Source of the DNA: DAOVXM01 sp963746255 | GTDB taxonomy: Bacteria > Chloroflexota > Anaerolineae > Anaerolineales > UBA4823 | Assembly (NCBI GenBank): GCA_963746255.1 | Contig: CAVVAJ010000001.1 | Span: 930,001 to 994,000 of the forward strand | Direction of reading: 5' to 3' | DNA length: 64,000 bases | Shown: piece by piece, positions 28,035 to 36,649 of the stretch | How the letters are laid out: each line of letters starts with the position of its first letter | How positions within the stretch are numbered: the first letter of the stretch is position 1 | Translations under genes and position numbers: made by a program | The notes under the pieces: generated by a model | Database searches by the model: none | Seen by the model: only the letters and a program-made list of their open reading frames with translations | What the model was told of the DNA's origin: nothing

Positions 28035-28802
28035 ATGGACTCTATTACCGAAATGGATATGACCCAATTACACGCGAAGATCGATCAATTGACCGCCCAG
28101 GTTCAGGCGCAGCAAGCCAAGATCGAGCTGCTCGTACCCAAGAACAACGGCTACCAACAACTGGACGCTAAGTTTGACGCAGTAATCGCCTATGTCGATG
28201 CCCAACACCGCCGCCAAGCCGAGATGGATGAGTTAAAAAATGATGTCCTGCCCATCGCCAACCATATGATTAAACTCTCCATCGACGAATTAGCCGAGAT
28301 CAGTTCAGATTTTCAGCTGGAAGACATGTTCTTTCTGGTCAAGCGCCTGCTGCGGGATGTCAACCTGCTGACAGATCTGCTGGGGCGGATGGAAGGAGCG
28401 GTGGAACTATTTGACGAAGTGCAGGTAATCGGAAACCAAGCCTTCCACCAGGCTGTTTTGGAACTTGATCGAATGGAACGTGAAGGGTATTTCAACTTCG
28501 CTCGCAGCGGTTATAAGGTAATTCAAAGGATAGTCGAAGAGTTCGATGAAGATGATGTCAATGCGCTCGGCGATAATATCGTCACGATCCTGACAACTGT
28601 GAAAAACCTTACCCAACCGGAGATCATGGATCTCACAAACAACGCACTGAGCGCGTTCAACGAGGATCCAGTTCCGGATGGCAATGTATCCGTCTTCCAG
28701 CTGCTTCGGGAGATGTCGGACCCCAAAGTTCGGCGTGGCTTAGCGCGCATGTTGAATATGGTAAAAGTGCTGGCTGACCAGCCAGCAACTTCTAATAACT
28801 AG
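28035..28802 (+). CDS. DUF1641-domain protein, SQR partner
   Basis: An N-terminal coiled-coil (about 8-35) is followed by an all-helical protein of 255 aa ending in DPKVRRGLARMLNMVKVL, the DUF1641 hallmark. The family is repeatedly encoded next to SQR-like flavoproteins (YrhD in Bacillus) and its molecular function is not known. It starts 10 bp after the flavoprotein stop. It might be a scaffold or membrane adaptor for the flavoprotein. Confidence 0.85.
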   Translation: MDSITEMDMTQLHAKIDQLTAQVQAQQAKIELLVPKNNGYQQLDAKFDAVIAYVDAQHRRQAEMDELKNDVLPIANHMIKLSIDELAEISSDFQLEDMFFLVKRLLRDVNLLTDLLGRMEGAVELFDEVQVIGNQAFHQAVLELDRMEREGYFNFARSGYKVIQRIVEEFDEDDVNALGDNIVTILTTVKNLTQPEIMDLTNNALSAFNEDPVPDGNVSVFQLLREMSDPKVRRGLARMLNMVKVLADQPATSNN

Positions 28803-28873
28803 TTCAGAACGGATAGTTATTCGTTAATTAAAACAGAAAACCAATAAAATTTAAATGTACAAGGAGAACCCAA

Positions 28874-29191
28874 ATGACTGACACAGTAGCCCCCATCTTA
28901 GAAAATATTGAATTTGACGCAGAAGGCTTTATGGTTGACCCGAATGCCTGGACTCCCGAGATCGCTGAAGAGATCGCTAACAGTATTGGCTTGACCCTCA
29001 GCGACCGACACTGGGTCGTGATCAATTTCGCCCGCCAAGAGTTTGAAACCAATGGTGAAGCGCCAACTCTGCGCCGCATTACTAAGACCACAGACGTCAA
29101 CACCAAAGAGCTCTATGCGCTGTTCCCCAATGGACCTGCCAAGAACGCCGCGAAAGTGTCCGGCTTAGGCAAACCCACCGGCTGCATCTAG
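28874..29191 (+). CDS. tusE: TusE/DsrC-family sulfur-carrier protein
   Basis: The 105-aa protein follows the DsrC fold: EFDAEGFMVDPNAW, TLSDRHWVVINFAR, and a C-terminal arm GLGKPTGCI. The penultimate Cys that carries sulfur is present. The second Cys found in DsrC about ten residues earlier (GACK in DsrC) is Ala here (KNAAK), so it resembles TusE or the non-dissimilatory relatives and cannot form the trisulfide used by DsrAB. AAGGAGA precedes the ATG. It should take sulfane sulfur from DsrE/TusA-type carriers. Confidence 0.9.
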   Translation: MTDTVAPILENIEFDAEGFMVDPNAWTPEIAEEIANSIGLTLSDRHWVVINFARQEFETNGEAPTLRRITKTTDVNTKELYALFPNGPAKNAAKVSGLGKPTGCI

Positions 29192-29245
29192 CTCAATAAC
29201 CGGACCCACACACCAATTGAGAGAAACTCAAAGGAGTAGCAAACT

Positions 29246-29743
29246 ATGACGAACACTGAATCAGGAAATGGCAAAGTCCCCCGCAAATTGTGCCTGGTAG
29301 CTTCGAAAGGCTCGCTGGATATGGCCTATCCTCCCCTGATCCTGGCCAACGCCGCCCGCATGAGCGGCATTGAGACCCATATTTTCTTCACATTCTGGGG
29401 TCTCGACATCATCACGAAAAGTAAATACGCAAAACTGAATGTCTCCACGGTCGGCAACCCCAATATGCACCCCTGGTTCCACATCCCCACCTGGCTAGGC
29501 GTGATACCGGGTATGTCCGCGGCAGCGACGTGGATGATGAACCGTGAGATCGACAAACTCGATTTCCCACCAGTAGATGAATTTATCGAGGTGATCATTG
29601 ATTCAGGCGCCTACGTCTACGGTTGCAAGATGTCCATGGATATGATGAAGCTAACCAAGGATGACTTGGTCGATGGTGCGGAAGTGCTCGGCGCGATGGA
29701 ATTTCTCGAAATCGCCGACGGCGCCCAGACGATGTTTATCTAA
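29246..29743 (+). CDS. DsrE2-type DsrE/F-like sulfurtransferase
   Basis: The 165-aa protein matches the DsrE/DsrF/peroxiredoxin-like family: KLCLVASKGSLDMAYPPLI, ETHIFFTFWGLDII, and the sulfur-accepting Cys in YVYGCKMSMDMM. Members hold sulfane sulfur and hand it to TusA or DsrC. It closes the SQR operon before a strong terminator. The hydrophobic WLGVIPGMSAAATWMM segment is the membrane-associating part reported in DsrE2 proteins. Confidence 0.88.
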   Translation: MTNTESGNGKVPRKLCLVASKGSLDMAYPPLILANAARMSGIETHIFFTFWGLDIITKSKYAKLNVSTVGNPNMHPWFHIPTWLGVIPGMSAAATWMMNREIDKLDFPPVDEFIEVIIDSGAYVYGCKMSMDMMKLTKDDLVDGAEVLGAMEFLEIADGAQTMFI

Positions 29744-29766
29744 TTGCTCACCAATTATCTGATAAA

Positions 29767-29802
29767 CAGAAGGCGGAATTGGAATTCCGCCTTCTGTTTC
29801 TT
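29767..29802 (+). terminator. Terminator of the SQR-DsrE2 operon
   Basis: A perfect 14-bp stem from CAGAAGGCGGAATT around a 2-base loop, followed by TTTCTT. It also serves the convergent metalloprotease gene in the other direction. Confidence 0.75.
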
Positions 29803-29811
29803 AATAGGGCT

Positions 29812-30882
29812 TCAGTTCCCATACGGACCTTTCCATGATCCAGTCAGGATACCTCGCTCGGCAAAAGCACTCCAAACTATTTTTGCGACTCTTTTACCGT
29901 ACAGTCGTTGGGCTGTATTCACAGTTACCAGAGCGGCATCTTCGAATGAAGTGTCCGGGGCAAAATCAAAGATCGCTTCCAGGATAAGCGTATCTGCGAC
30001 TACATGTCCTGCCTCCAGACGGATGTCCCACAATGCCCGTGACCAAATCTGGCCATCATGGTGGATGGATGTAGTCATATCTTCGGGATAATGCAGGTCG
30101 AGGTCAACTCGCCGCAGGCAGTATGGTGGCCCGGAGGCATAAGAAGTAGCATCCCAATCAGCTACACAACCAGGGTCTGCTGTCGGTGCAATCACGTCAC
30201 TGACCGTCACCGCCCAATAATCGGAAAAACCTTCACCGAGCGCGCCTGATTCATGCGACAATCCCCAGTTGCCGAAGGGTTCTGACTGCGAGTCCATCAT
30301 GGCATGCCCGTATTCATGCAAGATCACTTCGGCATCCTCGGCGTCATCAACCCCGCCCTTACCGAAACGCAGCATATCAAATTTGTCCCAGGAATACGAG
30401 TTGTCGAGCCCTAATTGGTTAATGCGGATATCCTGGGGCTCCATATTGATCGGATTGTATAGTCCAGTTCCGAACCCTAAGCTCTGGATATATTTTTGAG
30501 CTTCCGTCACCCAGTAGTATCCCATTACCTGTTCGAATCGGTCATCGTGCCGGTCATAGATGAAAACATTATCCGCCTCAAACGCTAAGGGGCCAACAGA
30601 TTTATAGATGTTTGCCCAGTCCCCATGCAGGTATCCGCTGCCATCCAAATTCGTTAGCACAACCTCTACATAGGCAGCCCGTAGTTCGGGATAATCAGCA
30701 TCATCCTGGTCAGTTAATGTCGGGTCACCAAGGTAGGCCACTGGGTTGGGGAAGAAAACCTGACCGAGACCTTCTGTATACTCACTGTCTTCTAAAGACT
30801 CTCCAGCTAGTGCCGTGTTGAAAAACAAGCTCATAACCAAGCAAGCCAAAATTAGGATTCCAATAATTTTATTCGCTTTCAT
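29812..30882 (-). CDS. Secreted zinc metallopeptidase (M36/M4-like)
   Basis: A signal peptide (about 1-26, ending ALAG) is followed by the zinc motif VILHEYGHAMMD and, about 25 residues later, the third-ligand motif LGEGFSDYWAVTV. This HExxH plus GExxxD arrangement is that of fungalysin (M36) and thermolysin-type peptidases. The length, 356 aa, is short for M36, with little room for a propeptide domain. It should act outside the cell. Pairing with the three cytoplasmic aminopeptidases next door would make a protein-feeding set, an inference. Confidence 0.8.
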   Translation of the reverse strand: MKANKIIGILILACLVMSLFFNTALAGESLEDSEYTEGLGQVFFPNPVAYLGDPTLTDQDDADYPELRAAYVEVVLTNLDGSGYLHGDWANIYKSVGPLAFEADNVFIYDRHDDRFEQVMGYYWVTEAQKYIQSLGFGTGLYNPINMEPQDIRINQLGLDNSYSWDKFDMLRFGKGGVDDAEDAEVILHEYGHAMMDSQSEPFGNWGLSHESGALGEGFSDYWAVTVSDVIAPTADPGCVADWDATSYASGPPYCLRRVDLDLHYPEDMTTSIHHDGQIWSRALWDIRLEAGHVVADTLILEAIFDFAPDTSFEDAALVTVNTAQRLYGKRVAKIVWSAFAERGILTGSWKGPYGN

Positions 30883-31309
30883 CTCCTGCTCCTTTAGATA
30901 AAATAGTTTAGTGCTTTGTCAGGGATGAAAGTTTCATTCAATATCCGAGTAAATACGCCCTGACAAAGCTTTAAGTGTTCCGCCTACACTCTATTTTGCT
31001 AAACAATCAAATTTGACGGGACACTAGGTCGCTCAAAACCCGATTTACACCGTTTATTTTTCTGCGACCCCTCCATTAGCTGCACTAGTAATTATGACGC
31101 CGAGGTTTATTATACGATACGCCTTTCGGAGAATTTAGTAGACGAAGCGAGAAAATTAAGAGAGCGCGTAATTTGATTTATTAGCTGGAGATTGGCCTCC
31201 ATTACCGCAGGTTCCCGCGGTACACTTCTAAGTGTCATACTCGGCTACCAGTACAGCCGTAAATATACACAATAAGTTGAGCACAACCAAATTAGGGAGA
31301 TAATTGATC
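30883..31309. other. Divergent intergenic region, 427 bp, with three consecutive hairpins
   Basis: The region separates the divergent metalloprotease and aminopeptidase genes. Its right end holds three small inverted repeats in a row: ACCGC/GCGGT (31204-31221), ACACTT-CT-AAGTGT (31222-31235) and CGGCT/AGCCG (31242-31259), just before the aminopeptidase ribosome site. No gene is seen. Confidence 0.5.
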
Positions 31310-32548
31310 ATGGATGAATTCGAAACAAAACTCGCCCGCTATGCCGACCTGACGTTGGAGATTGGCTTGAATCTGCAACCCGGCCAGCGTTTGCAGATCA
31401 GGGCACCCTTGCAATCGGCACCGTTCACGCGCCTGTTAGCGAAGCGTGCCTACCAAAAAGGTTCCCCGTTTGTCGATGTTGTGTGGATGGATGAGCAGCT
31501 CCAATTGATCCGCCACCAATATGCACCGCGGGGCACATTTGAAGAATTTCCAGTCTATCTAGCTGAGGGGCGGATACAGAACGTCAAAGATGGCGGTGCA
31601 GGACTTTACATATCAGGAGAAGATCCAGATATACTCTCTGATCAAAACCCAGACGACCTGGCAACCGTCGAGAAGACATTTATGAAGCATATGAAGGAAT
31701 ATTACGACCTGCTCGGTGATAACTACTTCAACTGGTCTATCGTCAGCCACCCAACGCCGGCCTGGGCGAAAAAGATCTTCCCCGAAGAACCAGCGCCGGA
31801 GCGAGAGGTGCGGCTGTGGGAGGCGATCTTCCAAGTCTGCCGAATCAATGAGCCTGATCCCAAAGCGGCATGGCAGGCCCACATTGCCAAAATCAAAACG
31901 CGCTCGAAATGCATGACCGAGAAGCAGTATACGGCGCTGCAATTTCGCGGTCCAGGCACTGATCTAACGATCGGTCTGGCAGAAAGACATCGCTGGAACG
32001 GGGGTAGTGAATCTACCCGGAGCGGGATTTTTTTCACGCCCAACATGCCGACTGAAGAGATATTCTGCCTGCCGCACTGCAAGCGGATCGACGGTCATGT
32101 ATCAGCCAGTATGCCGCTCAGCCGCTCGGGTGCGCTGGTTGAAGATTTCAGCTTGCAATTCGAACACGGACGTGTCACCCGGGTTGAAGCCCGCAAAGGG
32201 AAGGAAACGCTGCAGAAGTTAATCGCGATTGACGAGGGCATGGGCAGCCTGGGTGAGGTCGCGCTTGTCCCCTATTCGTCGCCGATCTCCAAGTTGGGGA
32301 TATTGTTTTACAACACTTTGTTGGATGAGAACGCGTCATCGCATATCGCCCTCGGGGATGGGGTCAGATTTTGCATGCAGGATGCCGAGAAGATGTCTGA
32401 TGAGGAATACGCTGCAAGGGGCGGTAACACAAGTCTCAACCACATCGATTTCATGATCGGCAGCGCCCGTATGGACGTCGATGGCCTCAACGACGATGGC
32501 ACTCGTGAGCCAGTTATGCGAGCCGGTAATTGGGCATTTGATGTGTAG
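31310..32548 (+). CDS. M29-family aminopeptidase (copy 1)
   Basis: The 412-aa protein has the M29 (AmpS/AmpT) metal-ligand pattern: MPTEEIFCLP, DEGMGSLGEVALVP, ENASSHIALGDG and HIDFMIGSA, carrying the expected Glu, Glu, His and His-x-Asp. Such enzymes use two divalent metals to remove N-terminal residues in the cytoplasm. The ATG at 31310, with GGGAGAT a few bases upstream, is preferred to the TTG at 31304. Two further copies follow in tandem. Confidence 0.92.
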   Translation: MDEFETKLARYADLTLEIGLNLQPGQRLQIRAPLQSAPFTRLLAKRAYQKGSPFVDVVWMDEQLQLIRHQYAPRGTFEEFPVYLAEGRIQNVKDGGAGLYISGEDPDILSDQNPDDLATVEKTFMKHMKEYYDLLGDNYFNWSIVSHPTPAWAKKIFPEEPAPEREVRLWEAIFQVCRINEPDPKAAWQAHIAKIKTRSKCMTEKQYTALQFRGPGTDLTIGLAERHRWNGGSESTRSGIFFTPNMPTEEIFCLPHCKRIDGHVSASMPLSRSGALVEDFSLQFEHGRVTRVEARKGKETLQKLIAIDEGMGSLGEVALVPYSSPISKLGILFYNTLLDENASSHIALGDGVRFCMQDAEKMSDEEYAARGGNTSLNHIDFMIGSARMDVDGLNDDGTREPVMRAGNWAFDV

Positions 32549-32857
32549 GTAGAATAATAATACCCAATAGTCTGGAAGATGTATGTCGGGGATAATGACT
32601 GCCACAAAATACGAGCACCGAAAACAACCATGCCAACGTGATTATCGGGTGAATATGGCCATATTTTTACCAAGGTGCATTATGCTATACTGCATAAAGG
32701 ATCATGGTTATCAAGGGAATAATAATTCAAACCGAGTTGATATAAATGACCTGCAATCCTGTATAATTTAGTATACATAACCCACAAATCTATTTGAAAT
32801 TCCAGAAACATCACATACGAAGCGTTCATGCACTCTGGTGAGATAAAAGGAGATGCG
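32549..32857. other. Spacer between M29 copies 1 and 2, 309 bp
   Basis: It contains a promoter-like pair (32737-32767) and the first copy of a 43-bp identical leader repeat (32825-32867). An extended -10-like TGCTATACT is at 32683-32691. No gene is seen. Confidence 0.45.
32737..32767 (+). promoter_or_regulatory. Candidate sigma-70-like promoter for M29 copy 2
   Basis: TTGATA (-35, five of six bases) and TATAAT (-10, perfect) with a 19-base spacer, 91 bp before the ATG. The spacer is slightly long. Confidence 0.5.
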
Positions 32858-32867
32858 ATGACTGGCT
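32825..32867 (+). repeat. 43-bp direct repeat at 5' end of M29 copy 2
   Basis: The sequence running from TTCATGCACTC through the AAAGGAG ribosome site into the first four codons is identical at 34380-34422 before M29 copy 3. Confidence 0.85.
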
Positions 32868-34102
32868 CTAGTTTTGACACAAAGCTTGACCGCTACGCCG
32901 AGCTGACGGTGAAGGTTGGTTTGAATCTTCAACCAGGGCAGCGTCTGCTGATCAACGCACCGATATTATCTGCGCCGTTTACCCGCCTGGTTGCGCAGCG
33001 TGCATACCAGATCGGTGCACCGTATGTCGATGTGGGTTGGGATGATGAACAACTCAATCTAATTCGACTTCAGTACGCACCGCGCGGCACCTTTGAAGAA
33101 TATCCAGCATATTATGCACAAGGTTTACTCGATCATGCCCGAAAGGGAGGGGCAACTTTGGTCATTCGGAGTAACGATCCCGATTTACTCGCTGACCAAA
33201 ATCCAGAGGATGTTTCCACAATAGAAATAACCGGCAATACCCACTTCAAACCATTCCACGACCTGCTTAGGCAGAATGCATCCAATTGGTCAATGGTCAA
33301 CTACCCAACACTTTCTTGGGCTAAGAAAGTATACCCCCAGCTTGCCGATGCAGAATGCCAAGATCGGCTATGGCAAGCGATCTTCTCGATTTGCCGGGTC
33401 GATGACCCAGACCCAGTCCCATCCTGGCAATCACATATCGATAAGCTCCAAGCACGAGCCTCCTACCTTACCCACAAAAAATACTCTGCGCTACGATTTA
33501 AAGGACCAGGTACCGATCTTGTAGTCGGATTAGCGGAAGGATCGCAGTGGGTGGGGGGCAGCGTTACCGCACTTACCGGCATCCAATTTGTACTGAACCT
33601 GCCAACTGAAGAGATCTATACGATCCCGCACCGCGAACGTATTAATGGCTACGTAACCGCCAGTATGCCGCTAAGCCGATCCGGGACAATAATCGAAGGT
33701 ATCAAGTTGGAATTTGAACATGGGCGGATCACTCAGGCAGAAGCAAGCAAGGGCGAAGAACTTTTCCTTAAATTGATCGCGACCGATGAGGGCATGGGCA
33801 GCCTGGGAGAAGTCGCGCTGGTTCCCCATTCATCACCCATCGCCCAAGAGGGAATCTTATTCTACGACACACTCTTGGACGAAAATGCAGCCTCCCACCT
33901 CGCGCTTGGAGCCGGTTACCGGTTTTGTCTGAAAGACGCGGAGAAGATATCAGATGAGGAATACGCTGCACGGGGTGGCAATTCAAGCCTATTGCATATT
34001 GATTTCATGATTGGCAGTCCGGAAATGGATGTCAATGGCATCTTCATAGATGGTTCTCCCGAACCGGTCATGCGTGCCGGTGAGTGGGCTTTTGATTTGT
34101 AG
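32858..34102 (+). CDS. M29-family aminopeptidase (copy 2)
   Basis: The ATG at 32858 follows AAAGGAGATGCG. The 414-aa protein carries the same metal-ligand motifs as copy 1 (LPTEEIYTIPH, GSLGEVALVPH, NAASHLALGAG, HIDFMIGSPE). Its middle part is the most divergent of the three, for example EGSQWVGGSVTALTG where copies 1 and 3 have HRW...TRSGIFF, so it may prefer other peptides. It probably has its own promoter at 32737-32767. Confidence 0.92.
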   Translation: MTGSSFDTKLDRYAELTVKVGLNLQPGQRLLINAPILSAPFTRLVAQRAYQIGAPYVDVGWDDEQLNLIRLQYAPRGTFEEYPAYYAQGLLDHARKGGATLVIRSNDPDLLADQNPEDVSTIEITGNTHFKPFHDLLRQNASNWSMVNYPTLSWAKKVYPQLADAECQDRLWQAIFSICRVDDPDPVPSWQSHIDKLQARASYLTHKKYSALRFKGPGTDLVVGLAEGSQWVGGSVTALTGIQFVLNLPTEEIYTIPHRERINGYVTASMPLSRSGTIIEGIKLEFEHGRITQAEASKGEELFLKLIATDEGMGSLGEVALVPHSSPIAQEGILFYDTLLDENAASHLALGAGYRFCLKDAEKISDEEYAARGGNSSLLHIDFMIGSPEMDVNGIFIDGSPEPVMRAGEWAFDL

Positions 34103-34412
34103 GAGAATCCACACCCCTCAACACGTATTAGATTGATAGGAGTGTTTATGACTTGATATAAAACATGATTACCTGGAGCAATGATGGCTCAGTATAAGTA
34201 TTGCCGCTGCTGGAATGCTCCAACCAGCGATCAGTACCCAACACTTAATCATTGAAATTTGAGATCACTAGATGGTCATTTCAACGCAAAATTGATCCAA
34301 ATGATTTGAGAGTTTGTAAAATTCATATTAGTAAATCCTCTCGTTAATTCACTACTCCAGAAACAATACCTGCGCCGCATTCATGCACTCTGGTGAGATA
34401 AAAGGAGATGCG
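34103..34412. other. Spacer between M29 copies 2 and 3, 310 bp
   Basis: The last 33 bases belong to the 43-bp leader repeat shared with copy 2. The rest holds a short GCTGG/CCAGC hairpin and AT-rich sequence, with no clear promoter pair and no gene. Confidence 0.45.
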
Positions 34413-34422
34413 ATGACTGGCT
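34380..34422 (+). repeat. 43-bp direct repeat at 5' end of M29 copy 3
   Basis: Identical to 32825-32867; includes the ribosome site and first four codons. The preceding bases also share CCAGAAACA, so the duplicated tract is longer but eroded. Confidence 0.85.
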
Positions 34423-35657
34423 ATAGTTTTGACGAAAAGCTTGAACGCTACGCTGAGCTGACTGTGAAGGTTGGCTTGAATCTGCAACCAGGGCAGCGTT
34501 TGCTGATCAACGCACCGATATTATCAGCGCCGTTCACTAGGCTGGTTACCCAGCATGCCTACCAACTCGGCGCACCTTATGTCGATGTGACCTGGGTTGA
34601 TGAACAGCTGAAACTCATCCGCCTGCAGCACGCACCGCGTGGTTCTTTTGAGGAATATCCAATCTACTTGGCAGAGGGGTGGACAAAACATGCTCAGGAT
34701 GGCGGGGCCGCGCTGGGCATCACAAGTGAGGACCCAGATTTACTCGCTGATCAAGACCCAGATGACATAGCAACAATCGAGAAGACCAGGATGAAGCATC
34801 TGGATGAGTTTTACGACCTGTTGGGCAATAATTGCATCAACTGGTCGATGGTCAGCTACCCAACCCCAGCCTGGGCAAAGAAGGTCTTTCCTGATTTCTC
34901 CCCTCGTGAGCAAGAATCCCAGCTGTGGGAAGCAATATTCAAAATCTGCCGGATTAATGAAGCGGATCCAACCAGTGCCTGGCAGTCGCATATTGCCACC
35001 CTAAAAGCGCGCTCGAAATACATGACTGCGAAGCAGTATGCGGCACTTCAATTCCTTGGACCTGGAACGAATCTCACCATCGGCTTGGCAGAACAGCATC
35101 GATGGGATGGGGGCGGCGATAAGACCCGCAGCGGGATATTTTTCAGCTGGAACCTTCCGACAGAAGAGATATTCTGCCTACCTCACCGCGAGCGGATCGA
35201 TGGCCATGTATCTGCCAGCATGCCGCTCAGCCGTTCGGGCGCGCTGATTGAAGATTTCAGTCTGCATTTCGAGCATGGGCGTGTCACCCAGGTCGAGGCC
35301 CGCAAAGGCCAGGAACTGCTGCAGAAGTTGATCGCGATCGACGAGGGTATGGGCAGCCTGGGCGAAGTCGCGCTGGTACCCTACTCGTCGCCGATCTCTC
35401 AAATGGGCATCTTGTTTTATAACACACTGCTGGATGAGAACGCGGCCTCGCATATTGCTCTCGGGGACGGACTGAAATTCTGCCTGCAAGATGCGGAGAA
35501 AGTCTCAGAATTGGAGTACGCTGCTCGCGGCGGGAATAAAAGCATCAACCATATCGATTTCATGATCGGCAATTCGCAGATGGATGTCGATGGCATCAAC
35601 GACGATGGCTCCCATGAACCAGTCATGCGTGCCGGTGAGTGGACTTTTGAGATGTAG
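34413..35657 (+). CDS. M29-family aminopeptidase (copy 3, mosaic)
   Basis: The 414-aa protein has all M29 ligands (LPTEEIFCLPH, GSLGEVALVPY, NAASHIALGDG, HIDFMIGNS). Its leader and first ~55 residues are nearly identical to copy 2 (LTVKVGLNLQPGQRLLINA), whereas from about residue 90 on it is much closer to copy 1 (TRSGIFF, RSGALIEDFSL, VPYSSPISQMGILFYNTLL). This looks like gene conversion or recombination between tandem copies. Confidence 0.92.
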   Translation: MTGYSFDEKLERYAELTVKVGLNLQPGQRLLINAPILSAPFTRLVTQHAYQLGAPYVDVTWVDEQLKLIRLQHAPRGSFEEYPIYLAEGWTKHAQDGGAALGITSEDPDLLADQDPDDIATIEKTRMKHLDEFYDLLGNNCINWSMVSYPTPAWAKKVFPDFSPREQESQLWEAIFKICRINEADPTSAWQSHIATLKARSKYMTAKQYAALQFLGPGTNLTIGLAEQHRWDGGGDKTRSGIFFSWNLPTEEIFCLPHRERIDGHVSASMPLSRSGALIEDFSLHFEHGRVTQVEARKGQELLQKLIAIDEGMGSLGEVALVPYSSPISQMGILFYNTLLDENAASHIALGDGLKFCLQDAEKVSELEYAARGGNKSINHIDFMIGNSQMDVDGINDDGSHEPVMRAGEWTFEM

Positions 35658-36204
35658 ATCGCGCTGTTCGAACAAGAGAGGATAAACCGCCATTTGGTTT
35701 GCTAACATGTCTGGCGTGGTTGATCCAGGCGTTGCTTATGTTGTAACATGAGTCAGTAAATCGCGCCGCCCACCAAATGTCGAAGCGAGTTCAGAGTGAG
35801 CTTTAATTAAGCAGCTGTTTCGCGTGGGAGTCCATATCCCCATAGTGGGGGCTCGGCTGGGGGCATCTCCTAAATTTATCCGAATAATTACCCATCGGCG
35901 AGCGCCTCGATGATATTTTGTCGGGCTGCGCGTCAGTCCGAGTCCAACACATCCGCTCTGTTTGCCAGATTAGCAACGGGCTGGGGGGGGGTGATTGATG
36001 CCTATTAGAACGAATATGCCGACTAACAGGACACTAGCGATTTAACCACGCGTTATTCTTATCTATTTTTGTTTTTTGCCGCACTATTTCGTACATTTTT
36101 ATCGAAATGGCTATTACATACTGTCATTTAGTATGTGACAACTATCACTAACAGGACACCCAGTCCATAAGTTATCATTTTCACAAATCAATGTATGCGG
36201 ATAT
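35658..36204. other. Intergenic region, 547 bp, ahead of sulfur module 2
   Basis: The left part is featureless. The right part has a 13-bp direct repeat, ACTAACAGGACAC, at 36022-36034 and 36147-36159, and two adjacent palindromes (36117-36135 and 36135-36148). No gene is seen; it may hold a remnant too eroded to name. Confidence 0.45.
36117..36148. promoter_or_regulatory. Two adjoining palindromes, candidate ArsR operator (module 2)
   Basis: CATACT-N7-AGTATG (36117-36135) is followed at once by GTGA-N6-TCAC (36135-36148), 57 bp before the arsR-2 start. The second element has the same form as the one before arsR-1. Confidence 0.55.
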
Positions 36205-36588
36205 ATGAATAGTTGTATGATGGCAATTATGAATAATAGCGATCTAAAATCGGAAATCAACGAACTGCACGCCGACATCTGCTCCGCGCTAGCTGACCCT
36301 CGCCGCATCTTAATGCTATATGTATTGGCCAAGAAAAATCTCAATGTCAGTGACCTGGCTGCCGAGGTCGGCATCAGCCAACCAGCAGCTTCGCGCCATC
36401 TGAAGCTCATGCGGGAGCGGGGGTTGGTACTGCCCTTCCGCAACGGCGCCAGTGTAGAGTACCGCCTCAGCGACCACCGTTTAATTAATGCCCTCGACCT
36501 CTTACGATCAGTGCTGCGTGACCGGCTACGCAATCGTGCAAATCTAGCCGATGTGATCGAGGATCCTATCAGCGAAGCAACCATGTGA
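36205..36588 (+). CDS. ArsR-family transcriptional repressor (module 2)
   Basis: A paralogue of the regulator at 26420: both contain LHADICSALADPRRILMLY and DEVGISQPAASRHL-type recognition helices, here AAEVGISQPAASRHLKLMRE. No CxC metal motif is present; Cys occurs in HADICSAL and near the extreme N-terminus. The start is uncertain: ATG 36205 or ATG 36229, neither with a strong ribosome site. It precedes the octahaem cytochrome by 61 bp and probably represses it and itself. Confidence 0.88.
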   Translation: MNSCMMAIMNNSDLKSEINELHADICSALADPRRILMLYVLAKKNLNVSDLAAEVGISQPAASRHLKLMRERGLVLPFRNGASVEYRLSDHRLINALDLLRSVLRDRLRNRANLADVIEDPISEATM

Positions 36589-36649
36589 TCCCCGCTGGCT
36601 CAACGAAGCTAACAGACATCATCAGGACTCGTAACGAAAAAAGGATAGT

